A DNA stretch of 64,000 nt. It comes from Thiomicrorhabdus sp. ZW0627. GTDB taxonomy: Bacteria; Pseudomonadota; Gammaproteobacteria; Thiomicrospirales; Thiomicrospiraceae. The position numbers were made by a program, and so were the translations under genes. The stretch spans positions 1,202,258 to 1,266,257 of the forward strand of contig NZ_JARUQR010000001.1 in the NCBI RefSeq assembly GCF_029767005.1, in the 5' to 3' direction. Below are positions 49,951 through 60,431 of the stretch, piece by piece. The notes beneath the pieces were generated by a model. The model was given only the letters and a program-made list of their open reading frames with translations, was not told the DNA's origin and ran no database searches. How positions within the stretch are numbered: the first letter of the stretch is position 1; the number at the start of each line of letters is the position of its first letter.

Positions 49951-50763
49951 TTAATCTTCCTGCTTATGCAGATGCACATCCATTTGAGGATAAGGAATGG
50001 AAATGCCTTCTTCATCAAACGTCAATTTCACTTTCTCGTTCATATCCCAAAGAACTTTCCAGTAGTCTCCTGACTTAACCCACGGGCGGACAATGAAATT
50101 CACACTGCTGTCACCCAATTCAGACAAAGCAATAACCGGCTCCGGATCTTTTAGAATGCGCTCGTCTTCCGCCACAAGTTTTTCCAGAATGGATTTGGCT
50201 TTGCGGATGTCGTCGTCATAACCGATCCCGAAGACCATATCCACACGACGAGTGTCGCGCGCCGAAAAATTGGTAATCGGTCCAGAATAAATCGCGCCAT
50301 TAGGTACGATCATCTCTTTATTATCACCTGTGCGCATAGTCGTGCTGAAAATCTGCACAGCTTCCACCACGCCAGTCACCCCACCCGCATCAATGAAGTC
50401 ACCGCTCTTAAAAGGTTTGAATACCAAAATCATCACACCGGCCGCAAAGTTCTGCATCGATCCCTGCAAGGCCAAACCAATTGCCAAACCGGCCGCACCA
50501 ATCAACGCCACCAGTGAGGTGGTATCCACACCCAACTGATCCAACGATGCGATGATGACAAACAACAGTAAAACCGCATTAACAATCGACGCGACAAAAT
50601 TGACCAACATTTCGTCCATTTTGCCCGTTCGGCCAAGCAACTTCTTGAGTAGCTTGACGACGACCTTGACCACCATACGACCCACTACGAAAATCAACAA
50701 CGCCAGAGCAATCTTGATTCCCCATGGAATTGCGTAATCGTTCAACATGACTTCAATATCCAT
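49951..50763 (-). CDS. mscS: Small-conductance mechanosensitive channel (MscS family)
   Basis: This 270-residue channel opens under membrane tension to release solutes on hypo-osmotic shock. Three helices are visible (about 17-40, 58-80, 85-120). The pore helix is GAAGLAIGLALQGSMQNFAAGVMIL, followed by the beta domain motif FKSGDFIDAGGVTGVVEAVQIFST. The length resembles E. coli MscS (286). ATG 50763 with GAGAAGG is preferred over an upstream ATG at 50784. Confidence 0.92.
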   Translation of the reverse strand: MDIEVMLNDYAIPWGIKIALALLIFVVGRMVVKVVVKLLKKLLGRTGKMDEMLVNFVASIVNAVLLLFVIIASLDQLGVDTTSLVALIGAAGLAIGLALQGSMQNFAAGVMILVFKPFKSGDFIDAGGVTGVVEAVQIFSTTMRTGDNKEMIVPNGAIYSGPITNFSARDTRRVDMVFGIGYDDDIRKAKSILEKLVAEDERILKDPEPVIALSELGDSSVNFIVRPWVKSGDYWKVLWDMNEKVKLTFDEEGISIPYPQMDVHLHKQED

Positions 50764-50792
50764 AACCTTCTCCCTTGAGAACATTAAATGTT

Positions 50793-51755
<963 letters not shown>

Positions 51756-52241
51756 TCAGTCCCTGAAATTATTGAATTGCAATGGCAGCTCCAGATCTTC
51801 CATGCCACGCAGCATCTGCATCACCTGCTGAAGATCATCACGCTTCTTGCCGGTAACGCGAATGCTATCACCCTGATTGGCCGCCTGCACTTTGATTTTG
51901 GAATCTTTGATTGCCTTGATGATCTTCTTCGCCAAAGGCGCATCCAAGCCTTCTTTCATCTCGATGACCTGAGTCGCCGTCTTCAACTGGATGTTCGGAT
52001 CCTTGACGTCCATGCATTTCACATCGATTCCACGTCGGTTGGCTTTTTGCACCAGAATATCGTACATCTGATTCAACTGGAAATCCGATTCGGTCTTCAT
52101 GGTCACGGTCGTACCTTTCAGCTCATAACTGCTGTCCGTGCCTTTAAAGTCGTAACGGGTAGTCACTTCCTTGTTCGCCTGATCCACGGCATTGGTTAAT
52201 TCATGTTTATCCAATTCAGAAACAATATCAAATGAAGGCAT
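51756..52241 (-). CDS. YajQ family c-di-GMP/nucleotide-binding protein
   Basis: This 161-residue protein has two ferredoxin-like halves and the family stretches MPSFDIVSE, VTTRYDFKGT and the closing LELPLQFNNFRD. YajQ relatives bind c-di-GMP and act on transcription in Xanthomonas and Pseudomonas, and bind tRNA or nucleotides in other settings. It fits the c-di-GMP theme of this window. Length is typical. A CAGGCCTG copy lies 29 bp upstream. Confidence 0.93.
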   Translation of the reverse strand: MPSFDIVSELDKHELTNAVDQANKEVTTRYDFKGTDSSYELKGTTVTMKTESDFQLNQMYDILVQKANRRGIDVKCMDVKDPNIQLKTATQVIEMKEGLDAPLAKKIIKAIKDSKIKVQAANQGDSIRVTGKKRDDLQQVMQMLRGMEDLELPLQFNNFRD

Positions 52242-52269
52242 GTTCTCTCCTTATCTGGCCTCAATTCTC

Positions 52270-52281
52270 ACCAGGCCTGTT
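52270..52281. repeat. ACCAGGCCTGTT copy upstream of yajQ
   Basis: A one-mismatch copy of the palindrome in a divergent intergenic region, near the yajQ start. This is a promoter-side, not a 3'-end, position. Confidence 0.7.
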
Positions 52282-52407
52282 GAAATCAAAGCGTTATTTT
52301 ATCACTTGTTTTCAATCAGGTCTCCATAGACCCCAACGACGTTTGGCTTGCCGGGCCGTCGCGTCTATAATGACAGCCTTTCAATACAGATAGAAACCGG
52401 TTTCCTC

Positions 52408-53598
52408 ATGTCCAAAACCGCATTCCAAGCCCCCGTTTCCAAAGTCGCCGAAGCCATTCAACCGTTCAGGGTGATGAAAATCCTGGGCGAAGCCAAGGCC
52501 TTGGAAGCCCAAGGAAAAAACATCATCCACATGGAAATCGGCGAGCCGGACTTCCCGTCATTGGATTGCGTGCATCAAGCCGCTTTCGAAGCCATGCAGC
52601 AAGGGTTGACCCACTATACGCCCACACTCGGCCTCCCAGCATTACGGGAAAAGCTAACCGACTTCTATCAACGCTTCTACCATGCTGAAGTCGATACAAA
52701 TCGCATCTTCATCACCCCCGGCTCCTCAAGTGCCTTACAACTTGTGCTCACCGCCATACTCAATCCGGGCGACAAGGTTCTGATGACCGATCCGGCCTAC
52801 CCCTGTAACCGCCAATTCGTGAACCTGCTTTACGGAGAATTGGTGACCGTGCCGGTCGACCACCACAGCAACTACCAACTGACACTGAAAAAACTCAAAC
52901 AGCACTGGCAAGAAGGCATCAAACTGGTCATGGTCGCCTCTCCAGCCAACCCAACCGGCACGGTAATCGAACAGTCCGAACTGGTGGCAATGGCGCAATT
53001 TCTGGCAGAAAACAATGCGTACTTGCTGGTGGACGAAATCTATCAAGGGCTGGTCTACGACCGTCCGGCGGAAAGCATTCTCGCTCAGACAGGCCTGCCG
53101 GAAAACGTCATCGTCATCAACTCTTTCTCCAAGTTCTTCGGCATGACCGGCTGGCGTTTGGGATGGTGCGTGGCGCCACAGAAACTGATGCCGATTCTCG
53201 ATCGACTCGGTCAAAACTTATTTCTGGCCGCACCGACTCCGGCTCAATATGGCGCTCTAAGAGTATTGGACGATGATGCACTGGAAGAGCTGGAACAACG
53301 CAGACAAATCTTCGAGAAACGCCGCAACGTATTGTTCAACGCCATGCAGCAGGCTGGATTCAAGCTCAAAACTCTGCCGCAGGGCGCTTTCTATCTCTAT
53401 TGGGACGTCTCCGAATGGACCGACGATTCCGAAGCTTTTGCCGCCGAGTTATTGCACCAAACAGGAGTCGCTCTTACGCCCGGCACCGATTTTGGAGACC
53501 ATCAGGCCAAACAGCATCTGCGTTTGGCTTATACCACGGACGAAGCGCTTTTACTGCAAGCGGTCGACAAGATTGCGCATTTCATCCAAACCCGGTAA
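52408..53598 (+). CDS. Class I/II PLP-dependent aminotransferase
   Basis: This 396-residue enzyme transfers amino groups between amino and keto acids. The PLP lysine is in NSFSKFFGMTGWRLGW. Other fold-type I marks are MEIGEPDFPS, ASPANPTGTV, LLVDEIYQGLVYD and the late Arg in HLRLAYT. It is close to AspC/DapL-like class I enzymes, but the substrate cannot be fixed. ATG 52408 is chosen because the longer frame (52348) adds a non-conserved start. No strong SD is seen. Confidence 0.88.
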   Translation: MSKTAFQAPVSKVAEAIQPFRVMKILGEAKALEAQGKNIIHMEIGEPDFPSLDCVHQAAFEAMQQGLTHYTPTLGLPALREKLTDFYQRFYHAEVDTNRIFITPGSSSALQLVLTAILNPGDKVLMTDPAYPCNRQFVNLLYGELVTVPVDHHSNYQLTLKKLKQHWQEGIKLVMVASPANPTGTVIEQSELVAMAQFLAENNAYLLVDEIYQGLVYDRPAESILAQTGLPENVIVINSFSKFFGMTGWRLGWCVAPQKLMPILDRLGQNLFLAAPTPAQYGALRVLDDDALEELEQRRQIFEKRRNVLFNAMQQAGFKLKTLPQGAFYLYWDVSEWTDDSEAFAAELLHQTGVALTPGTDFGDHQAKQHLRLAYTTDEALLLQAVDKIAHFIQTR

Positions 53599-53623
53599 AG
53601 GCTTTTTCAGCTCCCAAAAACCG

Positions 53624-53635
53624 AACAGGCCTGTT
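53624..53635. repeat. AACAGGCCTGTT palindrome between convergent genes
   Basis: Exact copy whose last base is the first base of the algC stop triplet on the plus strand. It lies 26 bp past the aminotransferase stop. Confidence 0.8.
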
Positions 53636-55014
53636 TAAAACGGCAGTTTCAAGGATGGATCGACCTGATGGATCAATCGTTTGAATTCGTCTTGAATACG
53701 TGCCAAAGCCTCTGGCGTTTCGCCTTCGAAACGCATCACCAGAACAGGCGTGGTATTGGAAGGACGTACCAATCCCCAACCGTCGGCAAAATCGGCACGA
53801 ATACCGTCCAAATCAAAAATCTCCGCATCCGGAAAGTGCGCGATCTTCTTGAACTTTTCCATAAATGCATAGTGTTCGCCTTCGGCAAATTCCACGTCCA
53901 TTTCAGGCGTATTGTAAGCGTCCGGGAGTTCGGCAAACAGTTCACTGGCCGGTTGAGATTGTCCCGCAACAATCTCCAGCATTCTGGCGGCACCGTAAAT
54001 GCCATCATCAAATCCGTACCAGCGCTCCTTGAAGAAAATATGGCCGGACACTTCGCCCGCCAAGGCCGCACCAGTCTCTTTCAACTTCGCTTTCATAAAC
54101 GAGTGACCGGTTTTCCACATGGTCGCCTTGCCGCCGTCGGCTTCAATCTCTTTCGGTAACAGGGAGGTGCATTTGATATCGAACAGAATTTCCGCACCCG
54201 GTTGTCGGCTCAGCACATCACGGGCAAACAGCATCATCTGGCGGTCGGCATAGAGCACCTTGCCTTGATCATCTACCACGCCGCAACGGTCACCGTCACC
54301 GTCAAACGCAAGACCGATATCTGCACCGACTTCTTTAACCTTCGAGATCAGGTCGACCAAGTTTTTCGGTTTCGCAGGATCAGGATGATGGTTCGGAAAG
54401 GTACCGTCAACGTCACAAAACAATTCATGCACTTCACATCCCAAATCACGAATGATATTTGGTGCGTATTCGCCCGCTACGCCGTTACCGGCATCCACCA
54501 CCACTTTCAAAGGACGCTTCAATTTGATTTCACCCACAATGGCATCGTGATAGGCTTGAGAAATATCCGCCTGTGAAAAACTTCCCGAACCGGTCTCAAA
54601 GTCATCGTTTTGAATACGTTTCAACAACATCTGAATCCACTCGCCCGACAAGGTATCACCGTCGACCACCATCTTGATACCGTTGTAGTTCGGCGGATTG
54701 TGGGAGCCGGTGATGGCCGCACAGGAGTTGACGTCATCCATTGTTGCCGCGGCAAAATAGATCATTGGCGTCGTCACTTCACCCAGGTAGATCACATCCA
54801 CCCCAGTCGATTGCAAGCCCTTGGCAAGCCTCTCAATGAGTCGTGGGCCGGAAAGACGACCGTCACGACCGATCACGATTTTAGTCTGTCCGGCCTGAAT
54901 TACTTCTGATCCCAATGCCCGTCCGATTAATTCCACGGTCTCTTCGGTCAGAGCTTCATCCACCACTCCACGGATGTCATACGCTCGGAAAATGCTCTCA
55001 ACCACCTGTGTCAT
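53635..55014 (-). CDS. algC: Phosphomannomutase/phosphoglucomutase AlgC
   Basis: This 459-residue enzyme interconverts hexose 1- and 6-phosphates for cell-surface sugars. The phosphoserine loop is TGSHNPPNYNG (Ser near residue 108), the metal loop is FDGDGDRCGVVD, the sugar-specificity loop is GEVSGHIFF and the phosphate-binding loop is RPSNTTPVL. The start SIFRAYDIRG is typical. Length and motifs match AlgC, dual for mannose and glucose. Confidence 0.93.
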   Translation of the reverse strand: MTQVVESIFRAYDIRGVVDEALTEETVELIGRALGSEVIQAGQTKIVIGRDGRLSGPRLIERLAKGLQSTGVDVIYLGEVTTPMIYFAAATMDDVNSCAAITGSHNPPNYNGIKMVVDGDTLSGEWIQMLLKRIQNDDFETGSGSFSQADISQAYHDAIVGEIKLKRPLKVVVDAGNGVAGEYAPNIIRDLGCEVHELFCDVDGTFPNHHPDPAKPKNLVDLISKVKEVGADIGLAFDGDGDRCGVVDDQGKVLYADRQMMLFARDVLSRQPGAEILFDIKCTSLLPKEIEADGGKATMWKTGHSFMKAKLKETGAALAGEVSGHIFFKERWYGFDDGIYGAARMLEIVAGQSQPASELFAELPDAYNTPEMDVEFAEGEHYAFMEKFKKIAHFPDAEIFDLDGIRADFADGWGLVRPSNTTPVLVMRFEGETPEALARIQDEFKRLIHQVDPSLKLPF

Positions 55015-55205
55015 ATCGTGTCAGCCTCTACTATTTTGCCCACATTGTAAGTCAGTTTTTACAAAACGGTTTTGCTTTTTATCCGTTTCCAATTCGGTGA
55101 AATAGAGTTACCTGTATCCTTACCTTAAAAACAGTCATAAAAAATAAATGAAACAAAGCACATTTTTTTCTTATCATTAATGATGACGACTTTTAGGAGA
55201 ACCGC

Positions 55206-55718
55206 ATGACTTTTTCAGTCCGATTCATCCACATGATACACCTGACCCTGCTGACGCTTCTATTGAGCAGTGTATTTCCGGTTCACGCCAACGAAGCAGA
55301 AGGCGATAAAGTCATCCGATTCTCCGGCCAGTTACAAGCCTCCGTTCCCAAACGCCAGACCCTCAAAACACTTGAACGCAACCTTCCCATCAGAGAATAC
55401 CGCCTCTACAACCCTTGGGAAAAAAGCACCGACAACTATAGCGGTGTTCTTCTAACGGATTTAGTGGCAAAATACGCAACGCCGGAAACAAAAGCCATCC
55501 GCTTCAGAGCGATTGACGATTATGAAGTTACGTTTAAAAAAGCCGAATGGAATGATTTCCGTATCCTGCTCGCAACACGAAAAAACGGTCGCTATATGAC
55601 CATTAGTGAAAAAGGCCCGCTCTACCTCGTTTTTCCGGATTACAAAGACGTCAACAAGGATTACGAAATGAAGCTCTATCAATGGGCATGGATGATTAAC
55701 CGAATCGAGTTTAAATGA
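55206..55718 (+). CDS. Small periplasmic SUOX-fold (molybdopterin-oxidoreductase-like) protein
   Basis: This 170-residue protein has a signal peptide (ending PVHANE) and then a domain like the sulfite-oxidase fold in cofactor-free form. The order FSGQLQ..., YSGVLLTDLVAKY, then AIDDYEVTFKKAEWND, ILLATRKNGRYM and GPLYLVFPDY is typical of such small proteins. It contains no cysteine at all, so the molybdenum-ligand Cys is absent and enzyme activity is unlikely. The stop overlaps the start of the GGDEF-EAL gene (ATGA), so the two are made together. A role as its periplasmic sensor partner is inferred. A clear AGGAG SD precedes it. Confidence 0.75.
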   Translation: MTFSVRFIHMIHLTLLTLLLSSVFPVHANEAEGDKVIRFSGQLQASVPKRQTLKTLERNLPIREYRLYNPWEKSTDNYSGVLLTDLVAKYATPETKAIRFRAIDDYEVTFKKAEWNDFRILLATRKNGRYMTISEKGPLYLVFPDYKDVNKDYEMKLYQWAWMINRIEFK

Positions 55719-57640
55719 CTGTGCTGAAAAAACTGAAACTCCCCTTAACCATCACGACTCTGTTGGCCATCGCCATCGCGTACTACTACTATTCGATTAA
55801 AAACATTCCCGATGAAGTCGCGCAATCGACCGGAACCGTCATCAACGTCGACAGCATCCGCTTCACATTCAAAGTCAGCTTAATGGCGGAAAAAGGGCTT
55901 TCAAGTTACCTCAAAGCCATTCACCTCAAAGACGAAAGCGGAATCGACGAAGCCATCGATTATTTCAAAGCCTCCATCGCCTTTTTGAATACCCGCTACA
56001 CGATCGACCAACGCTTTGTCGATGACGTACAACCCGAACTCGAAACAGCCGTCCACATGATCCAGACCTACCGGCTCGACATTCCGAAAGACAAAATCAC
56101 CGAGTTGAGTGCACTTGTCAAAGACATCTACCTTGATTCGGAAACACGCGAACGCAATGCCTGGTACACCATCCGTGAAAACTACATCGAATTCCGTACC
56201 CAGGAATACAAGGTATTCCAGCTCTATCAAGTAGTCGCCGTGGTGGTCTTCCTGCTGCTCGGCCTTGCCACCAAACTGTATTGGGGGCAACGCAAACTGT
56301 TGAAACTCAACAAGGCGCATGAATCGGAGTTGCTTTCTCTGGCTTTTTACGACCCTTTAACCGGCATCCCCAACCGTAAGAACATCGAAAACTTACTCGA
56401 AAAACAATTGGTTCGCGCCCAGCGCCACAAAACCTCGTTCTTCATCGCTCTGATCGACCTTGATGACTTCAAGAACGTCAACGACTTACTGGGCCATGAA
56501 GCCGGTGACCAGCTGCTGATTGAATACACGCAGCGATTGACCAGCGTCATCCGCGAAGAAGACATCATGGGACGATTGGGTGGAGATGAATTTCTTTTAG
56601 TGTTTGACGAATTCACTCAATATGAAGAGCTGAACCAGATTCTGGAACGCATCACGCAGGCCTTCAGCCTACCGATTCAGATCAATTACACCGAATTCTA
56701 TGTCACTTTCAGTATGGGTATCGCCCAATACCCGAAAGACGCTCAGGGTAAATCGGCCATTCAAGGTCTCATCAAAAGCGCCGACATTGCCATGTACCAC
56801 GCTAAACAGCATGGTAAAAACCAATACAGCTTTTACGACGAACAACTTGGCGAAATGATCCAACTCGAACACGAAATGGATCTGGAGATCAAACGCGCTC
56901 TGGAAAATGACGAATTCGAACTCTACTACCAGCCGCAAATCGACGCCAAAACTCTGGAAGTCATCGGAGCCGAAGCCCTGGTCCGCTGGAACCACCCGGT
57001 TAAAGGGCTCATTATGCCGAACGACTTCATTGATTACATCGAAAAGGGCTACCACACGTCCGCCTTCGGCGAATGGGTCATCACCGAAGCCGTTCAGCAG
57101 CAGAAGGCCTGGCAACAACAAGGCCTGAATCTAAAAGTGGCAATCAACCTTTCAATCAAGCACATCGCCGCGCCCGACTTCCGTGAAAACCTGACCGAAC
57201 TGATGCGTCAACTGAACGCGGATCTGTCGCTAATGGTATTTGAAATCACGGAATATGAACTCATCGCCTATCAGAGTACGCCGATCGAAGATTTAAAGGC
57301 TCTGGCCGACGCCGGCTTCATTTTTCACCTGGACGACTTCGGAACCGGCTATTCCTCGATCAGTTACCTCAGCCAGCTGCCGATCAAATCGATCAAAATC
57401 GACAAGAGCTTCATCGACTACATCGAGGCCGACAACCAACAAAAACGCATGGTCGAAGCCATCATTCACATTGCGAATGCCTTGAACATCGAAATCATTG
57501 CCGAAGGCGTCGAAACCCAATATCAGGTCGACTATCTCCAGCAACAACATTGCCACGCTTTCCAAGGCTACCTGTTCTCGAAACCGCTGCCGGTAGAGGC
57601 TTTCAACGACTACGCCCTAAGCCATATCAAAAACGCGTGA
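55715..57640 (+). CDS. Membrane GGDEF-EAL c-di-GMP protein
   Basis: This 641-residue protein has helices near residues 8-26 and 170-190, flanking a helical periplasmic sensor of about 140 residues. A diguanylate cyclase domain follows, with intact GGDEF (289-293) and an inhibitory RxxD site (R280-D283). The EAL domain has EALVRW (420-422), INLS, EITE, DDFGTGYSSI and AEGVE, also intact. It could make or break c-di-GMP. It is translationally coupled to the SUOX-fold protein. A bidirectional terminator follows. Confidence 0.93.
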   Translation: MTVLKKLKLPLTITTLLAIAIAYYYYSIKNIPDEVAQSTGTVINVDSIRFTFKVSLMAEKGLSSYLKAIHLKDESGIDEAIDYFKASIAFLNTRYTIDQRFVDDVQPELETAVHMIQTYRLDIPKDKITELSALVKDIYLDSETRERNAWYTIRENYIEFRTQEYKVFQLYQVVAVVVFLLLGLATKLYWGQRKLLKLNKAHESELLSLAFYDPLTGIPNRKNIENLLEKQLVRAQRHKTSFFIALIDLDDFKNVNDLLGHEAGDQLLIEYTQRLTSVIREEDIMGRLGGDEFLLVFDEFTQYEELNQILERITQAFSLPIQINYTEFYVTFSMGIAQYPKDAQGKSAIQGLIKSADIAMYHAKQHGKNQYSFYDEQLGEMIQLEHEMDLEIKRALENDEFELYYQPQIDAKTLEVIGAEALVRWNHPVKGLIMPNDFIDYIEKGYHTSAFGEWVITEAVQQQKAWQQQGLNLKVAINLSIKHIAAPDFRENLTELMRQLNADLSLMVFEITEYELIAYQSTPIEDLKALADAGFIFHLDDFGTGYSSISYLSQLPIKSIKIDKSFIDYIEADNQQKRMVEAIIHIANALNIEIIAEGVETQYQVDYLQQQHCHAFQGYLFSKPLPVEAFNDYALSHIKNA

Positions 57641-57644
57641 CAAT

Positions 57645-57673
57645 AAAAAACCCGGCAGGCCTGCCGGGTTTTT
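57645..57673. terminator. Bidirectional terminator with CAGGCCTG core
   Basis: AAAAAACCCGG-CAGGCCTG-CCGGGTTTTT: a perfect inverted repeat between the convergent GGDEF-EAL and dut genes. It has A and T tracts for both directions, and the iterated octamer forms the middle. Confidence 0.9.
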
Positions 57674-57701
57674 CCGTCTAACGAAACGAGCCAAAAACCG
57701 A

Positions 57702-58163
57702 TTATTTGGTTCCGGTATGTCCGAATCCGCCTTCGCCGCGTTCGGTTGCATCACCGAACTCTTCCACTTGTGTGAAAACCGGCTGAATAACAGGCACAAT
57801 CACCATCTGGGCGATGCGTTCACCCACTTCCACCTTATAAGCCGTGTCGCCTCGATTCCAGCAAGAAACCATCAATGGCCCCTGATAATCCGAATCGATC
57901 AATCCGACCAGATTCCCCAACACTATGCCATGCTTATGCCCCAGGCCAGAACGCGGCAACAACATCGCCGCCAAGCCCGGATCGTCCAAATGAATCGCCA
58001 TACCCGTCGGAATCAGAACCGTCTGCCCCGGTTCGATCGTCATATCTTCGTCGATACAAGCACGCAAATCCAATCCGGCGGAGCCTTTGGTTCCGTAATG
58101 CGGCATCTCGATCTCTTTGCCCAAACGTGGATCTAAAATTTTATATTGGACTTGCATGGTCAT
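57702..58163 (-). CDS. dut: dUTP diphosphatase
   Basis: This 153-residue trimeric enzyme cleaves dUTP to dUMP and pyrophosphate, keeping uracil out of DNA. All five motifs are seen: [43 protein letters not shown] and the C-terminal GGFGHTG. ATG 58163 has AAGGAA 7 nt upstream; ATGs at 58157 and 58181 are less suited. Confidence 0.94.
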   Translation of the reverse strand: MTMQVQYKILDPRLGKEIEMPHYGTKGSAGLDLRACIDEDMTIEPGQTVLIPTGMAIHLDDPGLAAMLLPRSGLGHKHGIVLGNLVGLIDSDYQGPLMVSCWNRGDTAYKVEVGERIAQMVIVPVIQPVFTQVEEFGDATERGEGGFGHTGTK

Positions 58164-58274
58164 TGCGTCTTTCCTTTGCACTTAAACGTTATACAGACTT
58201 CAACCGTCGATTCATTCGGTTAATTCAAACTCAAACTATTCTACACCAAAATCCTTTTTCTTCCGCCCGTTCCC

Positions 58275-58286
58275 AACAGGCCTGTC
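58275..58286. repeat. AACAGGCCTGTC copy between dut and arfB
   Basis: One-mismatch copy of the palindrome in the divergent dut/arfB gap, extended to ACAGGCCTGT. There is no U tract. Confidence 0.7.
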
Positions 58287-58365
58287 AGGTTTAAGTTTGA
58301 ATCCCATCCAAACTTGATGGGATAATGATTATCTCATCCACGTTTCACATAAAAGGTGCACGGCT

Positions 58366-58779
58366 TTGCTCATCATATCCAGCAACGTTTCCATTCCGGA
58401 CAACGAAATCGAACTGACCGCCATCCGTTCGCAAGGTGCCGGTGGACAAAATGTGAACAAAGTTTCCAGCGCAATTCACTTGCGCTTCGACATCCGCGCC
58501 TCCTCTTTACCGGATTTCTACAAACAACGCCTGTTGAACCTGAAAGACTCCCGCATCACCAAAGACGGCATTATCATCATCAAAGCTCAGCAGTTCCGTA
58601 CCCAAGAAGCCAACCGGGAAGATGCGTTACAGAGACTTCAGACCCTGATCAAAAGCGTCTCGGTGGTGCATAAGGTAAGACGCGCAACCAAACCGACCCG
58701 AAGTTCACAGCGAAAGCGTCTTGACAGCAAAACCAAACGTGGACAGATCAAGTCTTTACGCGGCAAAGTCGATTTTTGA
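58366..58779 (+). CDS. arfB: Alternative ribosome-rescue peptidyl-tRNA hydrolase ArfB
   Basis: This 137-residue protein (YaeJ) frees peptides from stalled ribosomes. It carries the release-factor GGQ motif in RSQGAGGQNVNKV and a basic C-terminal tail (TRSSQRKRLDSKTKRGQIKSLRGK) that enters the empty mRNA channel. The start codon is TTG at 58366; an AAAAGGTG stretch lies upstream. The rsuA gene begins 1 bp after the stop, so the two are coupled. Confidence 0.93.
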   Translation: MLIISSNVSIPDNEIELTAIRSQGAGGQNVNKVSSAIHLRFDIRASSLPDFYKQRLLNLKDSRITKDGIIIIKAQQFRTQEANREDALQRLQTLIKSVSVVHKVRRATKPTRSSQRKRLDSKTKRGQIKSLRGKVDF

Positions 58780-58780
58780 C

Positions 58781-59500
58781 ATGGCCGGGCAGCGTATGCG
58801 ACTGGACCGTTACCTCAGTGTCCGCCTTAACATCAACCGCCGAGACGTCAAACCGATGCTGGCTCAAAACCGTATCCGCGTGGATGGAGACGTGGCAAAA
58901 GATGTCTGCCAACTGGTCGATGAATTTTCGCTTGTTCAGGTCGATGAACAGATTTTTGGAGGCAAAACCCCAAAATATTTCATGCTCCACAAACCTGTCG
59001 GCGTCGTTAGCGCCACCAAAGACGCACAACACCCTACCATCCTCGACTTAATGCAGTCCGAAGAACGGGAAGGCCTGCACATGGTTGGACGACTGGACCG
59101 ATACACTTCCGGCCTGATGCTGCTGACCAACGACGGACGTTGGTCCACCCTTCTCGCTTCACCGGAAAGCAAAGTGCCCAAAACCTACCATGTCACCCTC
59201 GGAAACCCGCTTAGCGAAGACTACATTGCCGCCTTTCAAGAAGGCATGTATTTCGCCTACGAAGACATCACCACCAGGCCTGCTCAATTACAGATCCTTT
59301 CGGATTACGAGGCTTTGGTAACGCTACAGGAAGGGAAATACCACCAAATCAAACGCATGTTCGGCCGCTTCCGCAATCCGGTCGTCAAGCTTCATCGGCA
59401 ATCTATCGGCAACCTGTCACTTGACCCACAGCTCGCGCCCGGTCAGAGTCGAACACTCAGCGAAGAAGAAGTACAAAACATCGCAAACGTCACTCACTGA
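58781..59500 (+). CDS. rsuA: 16S rRNA pseudouridine synthase (RsuA family)
   Basis: This protein of 239 residues has an N-terminal S4 domain (MRLDRYLSVRLNINRRDVK) and a pseudouridine synthase domain with catalytic Asp in VGRLDRYTSGLMLLTNDG. KYHQIKRMFG is typical of the RsuA/RluE group. RsuA modifies U516 of 16S rRNA; RluE cannot be ruled out. The start may be ATG 58781 or the inner ATG 58796, which fits E. coli RsuA better. It overlaps arfB in an earlier frame start. Confidence 0.85.
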   Translation: MAGQRMRLDRYLSVRLNINRRDVKPMLAQNRIRVDGDVAKDVCQLVDEFSLVQVDEQIFGGKTPKYFMLHKPVGVVSATKDAQHPTILDLMQSEEREGLHMVGRLDRYTSGLMLLTNDGRWSTLLASPESKVPKTYHVTLGNPLSEDYIAAFQEGMYFAYEDITTRPAQLQILSDYEALVTLQEGKYHQIKRMFGRFRNPVVKLHRQSIGNLSLDPQLAPGQSRTLSEEEVQNIANVTH

Positions 59501-59615
59501 ATCCGTGTAATCTAAGCTCAAAATCCACTCGTTTTTTCTTTCCAAGGCTCGATGCATTATTTACAATAAGTAAACTTTTATTCTTAAAAAGAACAAGCAT
59601 AACGAAGGAAAACCC

Positions 59616-60308
59616 ATGAGAGCGCATTTTATACAACACGACCCTCTTGAAGACTTGGCCGGAATCGAACCCTGGCTGGTCTCCGCCGGTTATGAAATTA
59701 CCAGCACGCCGATCTACGAATCAACCGATTTACCCGATATCGCCGATATCGATTTTCTGATCCTGATGGGCGGGCCGATGAGCGTTAACGATGAAGAAAC
59801 TCTGACTTGGCTCAAGCCGGAAAAAGAGTATCTGCGAAAGTACATCGAATCCGGCAAACCGGTATTGGGTATCTGCCTAGGTTCTCAACTTATCGTCAAT
59901 GCAATGGGCGCTAATGTCTATCCGGGAGAAAACAAGGAAATCGGCTGGTTTCCGGTCAAGCCGGCTACCGATGCGAATGAAAACAGCTTCCAGTTCCCGG
60001 AATCCACAGACGTGTTTCACTGGCACGGGGAAACTTTCGATCTTCCTGAAGGGGCGATCCTGCTGGCAAGCAGTGAAGGCTGTAAAAACCAGGCCTTTCA
60101 ATTAGGCGCATCGGCAATCGGACTGCAGTTTCACATCGAAACCACTCCGAAATCAGCCAAAATGTTGGCAGAACAATATGGCGATGAATTGATTCCTGCG
60201 AAATACATCCAATCAAAACAGGATATCCTCGAAGCCTCTGATGAAAAATATGTGAAAAATCAGCAACTCATGTCGGAAATTCTCGCATTTTTGACTGGCA
60301 CTAATTGA
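59616..60308 (+). CDS. Class I glutamine amidotransferase (GMP synthase-like)
   Basis: This 230-residue stand-alone GATase1 domain has the nucleophile Cys in GKPVLGICLGSQLIV, the His-Glu of the triad in LQFHIETT and an oxyanion-region LILMGGPMSV. Such proteins act on glutamine or gamma-glutamyl compounds. The partner is unknown, as no synthetase gene is nearby. It has a good SD (GAAGGAAAA) and stands alone, 123 bp before the DsrE-like gene. Confidence 0.85.
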   Translation: MRAHFIQHDPLEDLAGIEPWLVSAGYEITSTPIYESTDLPDIADIDFLILMGGPMSVNDEETLTWLKPEKEYLRKYIESGKPVLGICLGSQLIVNAMGANVYPGENKEIGWFPVKPATDANENSFQFPESTDVFHWHGETFDLPEGAILLASSEGCKNQAFQLGASAIGLQFHIETTPKSAKMLAEQYGDELIPAKYIQSKQDILEASDEKYVKNQQLMSEILAFLTGTN

Positions 60309-60431
60309 TAATAACCGCTACACTTTAAGTTCAGTCAATGAGTGGCTGAACTTACCATCACCAGGAAAATTCTGTAAACACAAAACTCTGAGCCAGCTTT
60401 CTTTATTTAAGTGGCCAAAAGGAGAATCGTC

